A stretch of DNA of 64,000 nt from assembly GCA_021773015.1 (NCBI GenBank), contig JAJFKW010000006.1, forward strand, positions 248,001 through 312,000, written 5' to 3'. The position numbers and the translations under genes are program-made. Shown piece after piece: positions 9,975 through 17,199 of the stretch (position 1 is its first letter; every line of letters begins with the position of its first letter). The stretch comes from Woeseia sp. (GTDB lineage: Bacteria > Pseudomonadota > Gammaproteobacteria > Steroidobacterales > Woeseiaceae). The notes below the pieces were generated by a model. The model did no database searches and had not been told where the DNA came from. It saw only the letters and a list, made by a program, of their open reading frames with translations.

Positions 9975-10715
9975 CTAGCTCATCCGCATCAATTGCGCGG
10001 CCGCGTCGGCATTTTCTTTCGACGCTTTCATAAGATTTACGTGCATTTCGTAGTTGCGCGAAAGCTCGATCATGTTGACCATCGCTTTCGCCACATTGAC
10101 GTTGCTTTGTTCCAGTACACCGGTGGTTAATGAGACGCTTGCGTCGGCGTCCAATGATTGTCCGTCTGCCATTCGGAACAGACCATCACCGCCTTTCTGC
10201 AGCAATGCGTTATCTGGATTAACGAGTTTGATGCGATCCACAATGGACAATGACTCTGGGCCCTGACCGAGCGGCTGTACAGAAATCGTGCCGTCTCTAC
10301 CGATCAGCAAGCTGCTGTTGGGTGGAATCGCTACAGGACCGCCATCGCCGACGATTAGATGACCAGTGCCGGTCGTCAACAAACCGCCCGCATCGATCTT
10401 GAGATCACCTGCGCGAGTGTAGGCTTCCTCACCATCCGCAGTTTGTACCGCGATAAATCCACGGTCTTGTATCGCAACATCAAGATCCCTGCCCGTCTGC
10501 GATATTGGTCCACTCGTATAGTCCGTACCGGCGTTCGCGATAACAGCATTGACGCGAGTTTCCAGCCCGGGGCCCTCAACAGGCGCCGAAGTCAATGCGT
10601 GTAGGTCCGCTCGAAACCCGGTTGTCGACACATTCGCCAGGTTATTACTGTTGATCGCCTGTGCCATTTCGGCTTGCTTGGCACCGGTCATTGCGACATA
10701 GATCATCTCGTCCAA
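9975..10715 (-). CDS. flgF: Proximal rod protein FlgF
   Basis: FlgF makes part of the proximal rod. It has 246 residues with the N-terminal MTGAKQAEMAQAINSNNLANVSTTGFRAD, the central DRGFIAVQTADGEEAYTRAGDL and the C-terminal LEQSNVNVAKAMVNMIELSRNYEM. A 155-base gap separates it from flgE; no clear promoter was found there, although a GGAGTT motif precedes the start. It probably begins an flgFGHIJ segment of the larger flgB-L unit. Confidence 0.96.
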   Translation of the reverse strand: MDEMIYVAMTGAKQAEMAQAINSNNLANVSTTGFRADLHALTSAPVEGPGLETRVNAVIANAGTDYTSGPISQTGRDLDVAIQDRGFIAVQTADGEEAYTRAGDLKIDAGGLLTTGTGHLIVGDGGPVAIPPNSSLLIGRDGTISVQPLGQGPESLSIVDRIKLVNPDNALLQKGGDGLFRMADGQSLDADASVSLTTGVLEQSNVNVAKAMVNMIELSRNYEMHVNLMKASKENADAAAQLMRMS

Positions 10716-10870
10716 GGTCGGAACTCCTCTTTTATCTCAGCTTGCAAAGGGTGTAGAGCCAAGATCGAGTACGTGCACGCCTCCGCCACCGGATAATAGT
10801 TAGCATCGAACGCCATCGCGGTTCGTTGAAAAGGAAATGATTTTAGAATCGCCATCTGTTTTTCAGTTGA

Positions 10871-12088
10871 TTAACGAATGTTGATCACGGTTTGGGTCAC
10901 GGTATCCGCAGTGGAAATCATCTGCGCGTTCGCCTGGAAATTTCGTTGTGCGGTAATCATCTGCACAAGCTGGGCAGTCAAATCGACATTCGATGCTTCC
11001 AAGGCACCGGATTGAATATTGCCAAACGACGCGGTGCCCGCTTCACCCAGCAACGCGTCGCCGGATTGAAACGATTCACCCCATGTGGTGTCACCCAATT
11101 GCTGTAAGCCCTGCGGATTTACGAAATTTGCCAACGCTAATTTGCCTAGCGACGCTGACTGCCCGTTGGTAAAGCGCGCAAAGACGACGCCTTCTGCGTC
11201 CACGCTAACGCCTGTCAAGCGACCCGTGGTGAAGCCATCCTGAGACAACGAGTTGACACCAAAGTTTTCGCCAAATTGTGTGGCGTCCGCGAAATCCAAT
11301 GAGAGAGTGATATCTGCCGCACCAGTAGGTGGAGTGTAAGCACCAAGCGGCATAAGACCGCCGGCTGGAAGCTGCAGGCTGCCGTCGGGATTGAATACGA
11401 CTTGCGCTGCGCCCGCTATCGATGTTCCGTCGATTTCAACTTGCGTGTTCCAAGTATTGGGTACGGCATCTTTGATGAAATAAACTGTTGCTGTGTGTGC
11501 GGCACCAAGCGAGTCGTAGGTCGTTACTGACGTCGTATGATTAAAACTGCTTGGATCGTTCGCATCGAATACCGGATTAACCGGCGCTGGTGAATTCGCT
11601 GGCAAGTTGATACCGAACGATGCGCGCGTTGATGCAGACGGTGGACTGGCGCCCGTCGTCAATTGCAGGTCATTCGGGGTGCCGGTATTGAACAAACCAT
11701 TTCCCGCAAACGGATAAGCCTGCAACCGCTGGCCCTGCGCATTTACCACATTACCTTGATTATCTACACCGAATGCGCCGGAACGCGTGTAGCTCCTCGC
11801 ACCATTGTCGCTCAACACGAAAAAGCCCTCACCGCCGATCGCAAGATCGAGTGCATTGTCCGTAAAATCGATGTTACCTTGGGTAAATTGCTGCGAAATA
11901 GCGGATAAACGTACACCGCTACCTGCAGCACTTGAACTAACGCTCTGTGTGCCTACCGCAAAAACCTCGGCGAACTGTGCCCGCGACATCTTGAACCCAG
12001 TGGTATTCACGTTCGCGACATTGTTGGCGGTAACTCCAAGATCCGCCGATGCTGCATTCAATCCACTTAGTGCTATTGCAAATGGCAT
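10871..12088 (-). CDS. flgE: Flagellar hook protein FlgE
   Basis: FlgE polymerises into the hook. It has 405 residues: N-terminal [29 protein letters not shown], central hook core (FGINLPANSPAPVNPVFDANDPSSFNHTTSVTTYDSLGAAHTATVYF), and C-terminal ALEASNVDLTAQLVQMITAQRNFQANAQMIST. The start at 12088 follows a GAGG-like ribosome-binding motif. It is separated from flgD by 29 bases and depends on FlgD for assembly. Confidence 0.97.
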   Translation of the reverse strand: MPFAIALSGLNAASADLGVTANNVANVNTTGFKMSRAQFAEVFAVGTQSVSSSAAGSGVRLSAISQQFTQGNIDFTDNALDLAIGGEGFFVLSDNGARSYTRSGAFGVDNQGNVVNAQGQRLQAYPFAGNGLFNTGTPNDLQLTTGASPPSASTRASFGINLPANSPAPVNPVFDANDPSSFNHTTSVTTYDSLGAAHTATVYFIKDAVPNTWNTQVEIDGTSIAGAAQVVFNPDGSLQLPAGGLMPLGAYTPPTGAADITLSLDFADATQFGENFGVNSLSQDGFTTGRLTGVSVDAEGVVFARFTNGQSASLGKLALANFVNPQGLQQLGDTTWGESFQSGDALLGEAGTASFGNIQSGALEASNVDLTAQLVQMITAQRNFQANAQMISTADTVTQTVINIR

Positions 12089-12117
12089 TTTTCCAACTCC
12101 TCATAAACTCTTAGTTG

Positions 12118-12783
12118 CTAAATAATTTGGTAAACCTGGTTGAGTGACAGTTCTTCGCCACCTTGAAGATTGAGCGTCATGTCCTGGCCGAGCAGCCCGA
12201 GTGTTACGCTTTCAATCTGTGCCTCGACGAACGGAAAAGTGCTTTCAACGTTCGCGCCGCGTACTACACGCGCTTCGATACGGTAGTGACCGGTGTCGGC
12301 TTGCTCGCCGGACGCATCATGTCCATCCCAGCTGAATCGAACGGTCCCCGGCGCGCGCTCACCAAGGTCTAGCCGCTGCACCAATTGTCCAGACTGATCA
12401 ATAATGTCGACCTGCACATTGCTCGCCGAACTGTCGAGTTCAATGCCGCCGCGAAGCGTGCCGCCGTCTGCCAGGTAACCGGTATCGGTCGCCGCTAACA
12501 CAGACTGTCCAACTAAATTAGCGGCCTGCAACGCTTGTTCGTTCTGCAATGCGCCCGACAATCCGGCAAACGAGGCATTCAACGAATCTATGCCGTTGAC
12601 AGTGCTGAACTGCGCCAGCTGTCCAAGAAACGCACCGTTGTCCAGCGGCTCGAATGGATCCTGGTTTTGAAATTGGGTAATCATTAAAGTCAGGAAGTCC
12701 TCTTGGCCGAGGTCTTCTTGCGCATTTCTTACCGGTGGTGGCGCCAGGCCGGAAAAATCGTCGTTTGCCGAAACGGGTAGCAT
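12118..12783 (-). CDS. flgD: Hook cap / hook assembly protein FlgD
   Basis: FlgD is the hook scaffolding cap, lost after hook completion. The 221-residue protein has the conserved N-terminal segment LGQEDFLTLMITQFQNQDPFEPLDNGAFLGQLAQFSTVNGI and a C-terminal FlgD Ig-like region (VRFSWDGHDASGEQADTGHYRIEA). It lies between flgC (19-base gap) and flgE. Confidence 0.96.
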   Translation of the reverse strand: MLPVSANDDFSGLAPPPVRNAQEDLGQEDFLTLMITQFQNQDPFEPLDNGAFLGQLAQFSTVNGIDSLNASFAGLSGALQNEQALQAANLVGQSVLAATDTGYLADGGTLRGGIELDSSASNVQVDIIDQSGQLVQRLDLGERAPGTVRFSWDGHDASGEQADTGHYRIEARVVRGANVESTFPFVEAQIESVTLGLLGQDMTLNLQGGEELSLNQVYQII

Positions 12784-12802
12784 GTTTGTTCTCCAGTAAT
12801 CC

Positions 12803-13216
12803 CTAGCGACCTAGTGAAAGCGTCTGCAGCAGTAAATCTTTGGTTGTATTAATCAGTTCGATATTGTTCCGGTACGAACGCGATGCCGACATCATATTCA
12901 CCATCTCATCGATGGCATTGACGTTGGATACGTAGACATTGCCCGCTTCGTCCGCTTCCGGGTGGTCTGGCTGGAAACGCATTTGTAACGGTGCTTCGCT
13001 CTCTACAATTCGCTCGACCCGAACGCCATAGCCGCCACTTTCGTGTGAAAATGTATCCTGAAAGGTTTCAAACACCGGCTGTTTCGCGCGGTAAACCTTA
13101 TCGGGATCGCCATTGACGCTGCCGGCGTTTGCCAAATTGCTGGCAGTGACGTTGAGGCGCACGGATTGTGCGTTCATCGCAGTTCCTGCGACGTCGAATA
13201 CGTCAAGCAGAGTCAT
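12803..13216 (-). CDS. flgC: Proximal rod protein FlgC
   Basis: FlgC is a proximal rod subunit. Its 137 residues include VAGTAMNAQSVRLNVTASNLANAGSV at the N-terminus and VYVSNVNAIDEMVNMMSASRSYRNNIELINTTKDLLL at the C-terminus. The start codon overlaps the last base of the flgB stop, indicating coupled translation. Confidence 0.97.
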   Translation of the reverse strand: MTLLDVFDVAGTAMNAQSVRLNVTASNLANAGSVNGDPDKVYRAKQPVFETFQDTFSHESGGYGVRVERIVESEAPLQMRFQPDHPEADEAGNVYVSNVNAIDEMVNMMSASRSYRNNIELINTTKDLLLQTLSLGR

Positions 13217-13605
13217 TAGTCTCCTCCTTTCAAGGCGTAACGCAGTGTTTTGATTTGGCCATCGATGAACGTAAGGCTCGCTCGGTACTGCAGAGCGTTC
13301 TCAGCGAATTGCGCTTGCTCGACATCCGTCTGCACGGTATTGCCGTCCATACTGGGCTGTGTCGGTACGCGATACTTCAGTTGCGCCCCACTGGTTGTTG
13401 TGGACCAGGCTTGTTGGTGCAAAGCACTGGTTCGTTGCAAATTAAAGCTGCTGGTTTGTACCGCCTTCATGGTGTCAGCAAAATCAATATCGCGCGCTTT
13501 GAAATTCGGCGTGTCTGCGTTGGCAATATTCGATGCCAAGACCCGGTTGCGCTGCGCGCGCACCTGAAGTGCTTGCTCGTGATATCCCAGCGATTGAAAT
13601 TTCAT
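13216..13605 (-). CDS. flgB: Proximal rod protein FlgB
   Basis: FlgB is a proximal rod subunit of 129 residues with LQVRAQRNRVLASNIANADTPNFKARDIDF at the N-terminus. It is the first gene of the minus-strand hook-basal body unit and stands opposite flgA across a 320-base gap that carries a sigma54 promoter for each direction. Confidence 0.96.
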   Translation of the reverse strand: MKFQSLGYHEQALQVRAQRNRVLASNIANADTPNFKARDIDFADTMKAVQTSSFNLQRTSALHQQAWSTTTSGAQLKYRVPTQPSMDGNTVQTDVEQAQFAENALQYRASLTFIDGQIKTLRYALKGGD

Positions 13606-13643
13606 TACTTGCGGGTCCTAAGTTCTGTTCCTGCAATCTCCTA

Positions 13644-13659
13644 TGCAACTGGCGTGCCA
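13644..13659 (-). promoter_or_regulatory. Sigma54 promoter of the flgB operon
   Basis: On the minus strand the sequence is TGGCACGCCAGTTGCA, a full match to TGGCAC-N5-TTGC with GG-N10-GC spacing. It lies about 40 bases before flgB and faces it. Expected to need an RpoN activator of the FleQ/FlrC class (inference from related flagellar systems). Confidence 0.85.
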
Positions 13660-13786
13660 AAAATCAATTCCACCGTATAACCTTGATATTTCGCACTGCT
13701 GGCAACGATTCCCCTCATTAGGTGGCAAACACTTGCCTCCTATCGGCAACGAATTGCATACGAATCGCCTTTGCCTTAAGCAGCAC

Positions 13787-13802
13787 TGGCACGTCAATTG
13801 CA
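13787..13802 (+). promoter_or_regulatory. Sigma54 promoter of flgA-flgM-flgN
   Basis: The plus-strand sequence TGGCACGTCAATTGCA is a full match to TGGCAC-N5-TTGC (GG at 13788-13789, GC at 13800-13801). It faces flgA, giving a leader of roughly 110-125 bases. Together with the minus-strand site 130 bases away it makes this gap a two-way sigma54 control region. Confidence 0.85.
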
Positions 13803-13807
13803 TTGAC
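13793..13807. promoter_or_regulatory. FleQ-like palindrome overlapping the flgA -12 element
   Basis: GTCAAT-TGC-ATTGAC is a perfect 6-3-6 inverted repeat. Known FleQ sites follow GTCA-N6-TGAC; this one has N7, so assignment is tentative. It overlaps the -12 element of the flgA sigma54 promoter, where binding would be expected to repress or modulate. A second short repeat, GGCAA-N4-TTGCC, lies in the same gap near 13723-13737. Confidence 0.4.
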
Positions 13808-13925
13808 CTGTGTAGAACCCGTGTTTCGCGTAGATGATTTGTCCCGAGTTCGAGCTCAAGACCCGCTGATCATCCAGCAAATACAGGCCACACATTGGGA
13901 AACAGGACTTTTGGACGACGAATAA

Positions 13926-14774
13926 ATGACACATGAAACACCCACACACGTCGGAAATTTGACACTAAGTCAGACGATCTCGCGAAAATTTGGCACAAAT
14001 TCACGTTTCGCACGACGACTACTATTGCTCGTTGTCTGTCTGCTGCTTGGCTTACCGGCGAAATACGCATCATCCGATGACCGCTGGCAGGCACACCAGG
14101 AAATCAGAGGTGCTGCGGAATCTTACTTAAGCGAATTAGTTGGCGACGGACAAACTAGTGTGGTTGCCGGGCAACTGGATCCAAGGCATAAAATGGCGAA
14201 TTGCGATCAGGCCTTGCAACCATTCCTTCGCCGCGGCACCAAAATTGGTGCCCGAACTATTGTTGGCGTGCGTTGCAACGGAACAAAACCGTGGAAGGTC
14301 TATTTGCCAGTTGATGTCGTTTCGAATCGGCAAGTGATGATCGCAAGTAGGACACTGCCCCGAGGACATCTAATTGCCGCTACGGACCTTACTGCGGATA
14401 TCCGTGATGTATCCGGCTTGACGGCGGGTTACCTGGAAAATGCACAGCAGTTGGTCGGCCAGCGCCTCAAGCATCAAATCATCTCGGGTCGCATCATTAC
14501 GCCGTCCATGCTGCTCGCAAATAACATCGTTCATCGCGGTCAAAGCGTCACATTGCTAGCCAAAAGCGGCGGCCTACAGATAAAAATGAACGGTAAAGCG
14601 CTGACTGACGGCGCGCTTGGACAGAGGATTCGAGTAGAAAACGCCAGTTCTGGGCGGATTGTCGAGGGTCTTGTGCGCTCGGCCGAATTCGTAGAAATCG
14701 TGGTTTCCACGCCCCTAATTTCCCCCCACGCTACGGCTAAAGTATCGGCAAATGCCGCCGATACTAATAAGTAG
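13926..14774 (+). CDS. flgA: Flagellar P-ring chaperone FlgA
   Basis: FlgA is the periplasmic chaperone for P-ring (FlgI) assembly. The 282-residue product has a long basic n-region (about 35 residues) before a hydrophobic signal core (RLLLLVVCLLLGLPAKYASS). The mature part ends in a SAF/ChapFlgA domain (about 135-275) with SRTLPRGHLIAATDL, GQRLKHQIISGRIITPSML and GQSVTLLAKSGGLQIKMNGKALTDG. The long n-region means a later start, such as the TTG at codon 12, is possible; I kept the ATG. It is first in the plus-strand unit flgA-flgM-flgN. Confidence 0.93.
   Translation: MTHETPTHVGNLTLSQTISRKFGTNSRFARRLLLLVVCLLLGLPAKYASSDDRWQAHQEIRGAAESYLSELVGDGQTSVVAGQLDPRHKMANCDQALQPFLRRGTKIGARTIVGVRCNGTKPWKVYLPVDVVSNRQVMIASRTLPRGHLIAATDLTADIRDVSGLTAGYLENAQQLVGQRLKHQIISGRIITPSMLLANNIVHRGQSVTLLAKSGGLQIKMNGKALTDGALGQRIRVENASSGRIVEGLVRSAEFVEIVVSTPLISPHATAKVSANAADTNK
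14738..14764 (+). promoter_or_regulatory. Sigma28 promoter of flgM inside the end of flgA
   Basis: TAAAGTAT, an 11-base spacer, then GCCGATAC: one mismatch in each element against TAAAGTTT-N11-GCCGATAA with exact spacing. It overlaps the last codons of flgA, about 40 bases before the flgM start. Dual control of flgM (read-through from flgA plus a sigma28 promoter) is known in enterics. Confidence 0.8.
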
Positions 14775-14801
14775 CAACAATGATTGTTGAGGTTCAATAT
14801 T

Positions 14802-15131
14802 ATGACAAATAGGATCGGTCCAGTGGATCAGGCGTCAATCGGCAAGGTCGGCAACAAAATCGACGATACCAGCACGACGAAAAAGGTATCCGGCGATCAG
14901 GCGTCGGCAGCCAGTTCCGCGGCAGGAAAATCGTCGTCGAACGACACGGTTGAGTTAACCAGCAGCGCGAAACTGCTCGAGCGGCTGGAAAAAACCCTCG
15001 CAACCTTGCCAGAAATCGACGCGTCCCGCGTTTCAGAGGTCAAATCGGCCATAGCCAATGGCAACTTCGAAATTGATGCCGGTGCGATCGCCGATGCAAT
15101 GATCAAATTTGAACGATCGCTGGGCGACTAG
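14802..15131 (+). CDS. flgM: Anti-sigma28 factor FlgM
   Basis: FlgM binds and inhibits FliA (sigma28) until it is exported through the completed hook. The protein has 109 residues from the ATG at 14802 (MTNRIGPVDQ), preceded by GAGG at 9 bases; an upstream TTG at 14784 is less likely. The N-terminal half is Ser/Lys-rich and probably disordered. The C-terminal half has DTVELTSSAKLLERLEKTLATL and EVKSAIANGNFEIDAGAIADAMIKFERSL, the sigma-binding helices typical of the family. It lies between flgA and flgN. Confidence 0.93.
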   Translation: MTNRIGPVDQASIGKVGNKIDDTSTTKKVSGDQASAASSAAGKSSSNDTVELTSSAKLLERLEKTLATLPEIDASRVSEVKSAIANGNFEIDAGAIADAMIKFERSLGD

Positions 15132-15148
15132 CTGAATTGGCCATCACG

Positions 15149-15637
15149 ATGCAAACCTCAGAAAGTCAAACACGCAACCAAATCGTCGCTATCGTCAGCG
15201 ATAGCGTGGACTGTGCCGTCGGCTTGAAAGAATGCCTTGGCGAAGAGCGAGCCGCTTTAACGAGCCGCAGCGCCGAAGCCTTGACCGAAGCCGTTCAGAG
15301 CAAACGCGCGCTTCTCGAGAAATTACAACAGCTGGAAAGCGAGCGTAATCGTATCAGTGAAGCTGCTGGATTCTCTGCAGGATCGACGCAGATGGACGAC
15401 CTGGTTGTTTGGTGCGACGACGATTCCATCATCGCGAACCGTTGGCAGCACCTATTGCAAGTTGCAAGCGAATGCAACGATCTCAACGCCGCTAACGGCG
15501 CAATTATTCGTGTCACCAAACAACACGTTGAAACCAGTCTCGCAATATTGAGAAATGGCGACGCGGAATCCGAAAGCTACAACCCAGCAGGTAGTGAGTA
15601 CCGGGAATTGGGCCAGCGAACGCTGGCCGAAGCTTGA
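15149..15637 (+). CDS. flgN: Flagellar export chaperone FlgN
   Basis: FlgN is the cytoplasmic chaperone for FlgK and FlgL. The protein (162 residues from the ATG at 15149) is mostly alpha-helical, with the helical core CLGEERAALTSRSAEALTEA then SKRALLEKLQQLESERNRIS, as in the family. A TTG four codons upstream is an alternative start; neither has a clear ribosome-binding site. The position directly after flgM is the classic flgMN pair. Sequence conservation in FlgN is low, so the call rests on helical pattern, length and location. Confidence 0.85.
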   Translation: MQTSESQTRNQIVAIVSDSVDCAVGLKECLGEERAALTSRSAEALTEAVQSKRALLEKLQQLESERNRISEAAGFSAGSTQMDDLVVWCDDDSIIANRWQHLLQVASECNDLNAANGAIIRVTKQHVETSLAILRNGDAESESYNPAGSEYRELGQRTLAEA

Positions 15638-15664
15638 AACGTAAACTATAGAGGTAACTGAATC

Positions 15665-15868
15665 ATGTTGATTGTAAGTCGAAGAGACGCCGAATCCATT
15701 TTGATCAGACCAAGCGAAGATATTGATCCGAAAATGACGCTCGCGGACCTATTCAAAACCGGCCCTATTGAGATAACTATTTTTTCGTCGGCCGGAAACC
15801 GCGTGAAAATGGGCGTCCAGGCACCGGAACAGTTATCAATTTGGCGGAAAAATACCGCCGCCGCGTAA
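15665..15868 (+). CDS. Divergent CsrA/RsmA-like protein with an internal insertion
   Basis: The 67-residue protein starts MLIVSRRDAESILI, matching the CsrA N-terminus, and ends IEITIFSSAGNRVKMGVQAPEQLSIWRKN, matching the CsrA beta3-beta5 region including the conserved GNxVxxGVxAP motif and an Arg at the RNA-contacting position (WRKN). Between them, residues about 16-33 form an insertion (DIDPKMTLADLFKTG) absent from standard CsrA, and the C-terminal helix is very short. CsrA proteins are dimeric RNA-binding regulators that act at GGA motifs in mRNA leaders. An AGAGG motif precedes the ATG. The location 27 bases after flgN suggests a role in flagellar post-transcriptional control (inference). 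It resembles insertion-bearing variants such as RsmN in concept but not in sequence. Confidence 0.75.
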   Translation: MLIVSRRDAESILIRPSEDIDPKMTLADLFKTGPIEITIFSSAGNRVKMGVQAPEQLSIWRKNTAAA

Positions 15869-15913
15869 ACACCTCTAAACACTCACCCCTTTCAACGGAC
15901 AGACGGATCTGCC

Positions 15914-15982
15914 ATGAAAATTGAACGCTATGGATTGGCCAGTAATTGCTACACCTGGCACATTGGATTCCCCGGATCATGA
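15914..15982 (+). CDS. Possible 22-residue small ORF coupled to the next gene
   Basis: ATG at 15914 reads 22 codons (MKIERYGLASNCYTWHIGFP...) to a TGA that overlaps the ATG at 15979 of the lipoprotein gene (ATGA). No clear ribosome-binding site was seen. It could be a leader peptide, a translational coupler or chance. Function unknown. Confidence 0.25.
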   Translation: MKIERYGLASNCYTWHIGFPGS

Positions 15983-16809
15983 AGATGCGGCGGGCAATCA
16001 GCACATTCGTGCCACTGCTTATTCTGACAGCTGCTTGTGGCGGCTCCGCCGATATTGAGCAGGAAAAACCGTTTGAGGTCACGTCCAGTGCGCCAACATC
16101 GCGCCCAATGCCGGACGACACTAAAATCATGGGTATGGTGTACGACAATCTGTATAGAGTGCCAGACGGCTTCTTTGTTGACGATCGTGCATCTACTCCT
16201 CGTAGTTTTTCGCTCTATCACGTTAAAGATGCATCCAATTCATTCGAGCTTTGCAGCGATAATGTTGACGAGGCACGTGGCTGGGAAGATGCGGACAATG
16301 CTTCACGATCGGTGCAAGGCGTTTATGTCGGATCGATTGAAACAAACCGCTATTTCGAATTCGTTCGGGAATTGTCGTTCGACAATGACATTGGCAACAT
16401 CGACGAACTAACGTCCCCTGGTTTTGCGCGCGTATTCAAATGCAACCACACCAGCCGGGATGGCGTCGATAGAAGTATTCTCAGCGGCTTTGCTGGGCAA
16501 CTCAACAAACGACCGCTGACCGCAAACGACATTACTGTATTCGCGGAGTACTTGTGGCAATTCACGTTCTTCCCGCAAGCACGCAAGAAAGTGCTGGAGA
16601 GTTACAACACAGAAGATGCCGATAGCTTTAAACAAACTCTGTTATTGGCTTTCAGCACCAATCAGGGTACTGGTAGATGCGATCTCATCGAGGTTGTTGA
16701 ATGGACGTTCTCTGCAGATAAGACAACGGGCAACGTCAGCAAATCATTCGAAACAATGCATACGTTTGAGGCCGAATTAGTTAGCGCTACGCCGCGGATC
16801 TGCGATTAG
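15979..16809 (+). CDS. Putative lipoprotein of unknown function
   Basis: I do not recognise the family. From the ATG at 15979 the product has 276 residues with a basic start, hydrophobic core and lipobox (FVPLLILTAAC), so it is probably a lipid-anchored outer-membrane or periplasmic protein. The mature part is acidic with no transmembrane segments. Four Cys in the mature part (in ELCSDN, FKCNHTS, GRCDLIE and the C-terminal RICD) could form disulfides. The start codon overlaps the small ORF at 15914. It ends the plus-strand run that begins with flgA; whether it has any flagellar role is unknown. Confidence 0.75.
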   Translation: MKMRRAISTFVPLLILTAACGGSADIEQEKPFEVTSSAPTSRPMPDDTKIMGMVYDNLYRVPDGFFVDDRASTPRSFSLYHVKDASNSFELCSDNVDEARGWEDADNASRSVQGVYVGSIETNRYFEFVRELSFDNDIGNIDELTSPGFARVFKCNHTSRDGVDRSILSGFAGQLNKRPLTANDITVFAEYLWQFTFFPQARKKVLESYNTEDADSFKQTLLLAFSTNQGTGRCDLIEVVEWTFSADKTTGNVSKSFETMHTFEAELVSATPRICD

Positions 16810-17131
16810 GCGGCCGTGTGATCCAACAATAACTAGGCTTAAATAAAGAGGGGTCGAACCGTGTTTTGGCGTCGAATCGAATAAGCCCCGAAATCGTCGG
16901 CCGGCAACGAGCGCAAAAGGGACACCCTCCTTCGCGATGCCGAAATCCTCAAAATTGCTGCCAACAACGCGATTTCGCTCGACCCTCCCTACAAGAGCGT
17001 CTCAATCTCGTCGAAACCGTTCGATCCATCAAGACCCGTGCGCTGTGCTAGCGCACTAACTTATTGTTTATAAAGGTCTTTCTTGGAATCTACTCAGGAA
17101 CCAACAGTCTAATATTTCTCGCAAATACCTG
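16810..17131. other. Intergenic region before the phasin gene
   Basis: No convincing gene. An open stretch on the plus strand (about 16866-17051) has no recognisable motif or ribosome-binding site. At 17038-17056 GTGCGCT-GTGCT-AGCGCAC forms a perfect 7-bp hairpin followed by an AT-rich run without a clean T-tract; it may be a weak terminator for the upstream lipoprotein gene. Confidence 0.5.
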
Positions 17132-17160
17132 TTGACATGTTACATCAGAGTGTTTATTGT
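17132..17160 (+). promoter_or_regulatory. Sigma70-type promoter of the phasin gene
   Basis: TTGACA (perfect -35) at 17132-17137, a 17-base spacer, then TATTGT at 17155-17160. It predicts transcription starting near 17167, about 33 bases before the phasin ATG. Confidence 0.7.
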
Positions 17161-17165
17161 GCACC

Positions 17166-17178
17166 GCAACAATGTTGC
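17166..17178. promoter_or_regulatory. Palindrome at the phasin transcription start, candidate PhaR-type operator
   Basis: GCAACA-A-TGTTGC is a perfect 6-1-6 palindrome flanked by TGCAC half-sites on both sides (from 17160 to 17185). It overlaps the predicted start point. Phasin genes are commonly repressed by PhaR at TGC/GCA-rich sites near the promoter; that link is inferred because no phaR lies in the window. Confidence 0.45.
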
Positions 17179-17199
17179 ACTGCACAAAGGACAATATCA

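Noticed and set aside
10716-10870. Possible sigma54 site in the flgE-flgF gap
   Set aside because: GG and GC pairs occur but with 9 or 13 bases between them instead of 10.
13723-13737. GGCAAACACTTGCC read as a sigma54 promoter
   Set aside because: Spacing gives N9 to the GC, not N10; it is better seen as a short inverted repeat.
16866-17051. 61-codon frame before the phasin gene
   Set aside because: Starts with a rare codon, no ribosome-binding site and no protein-like pattern.
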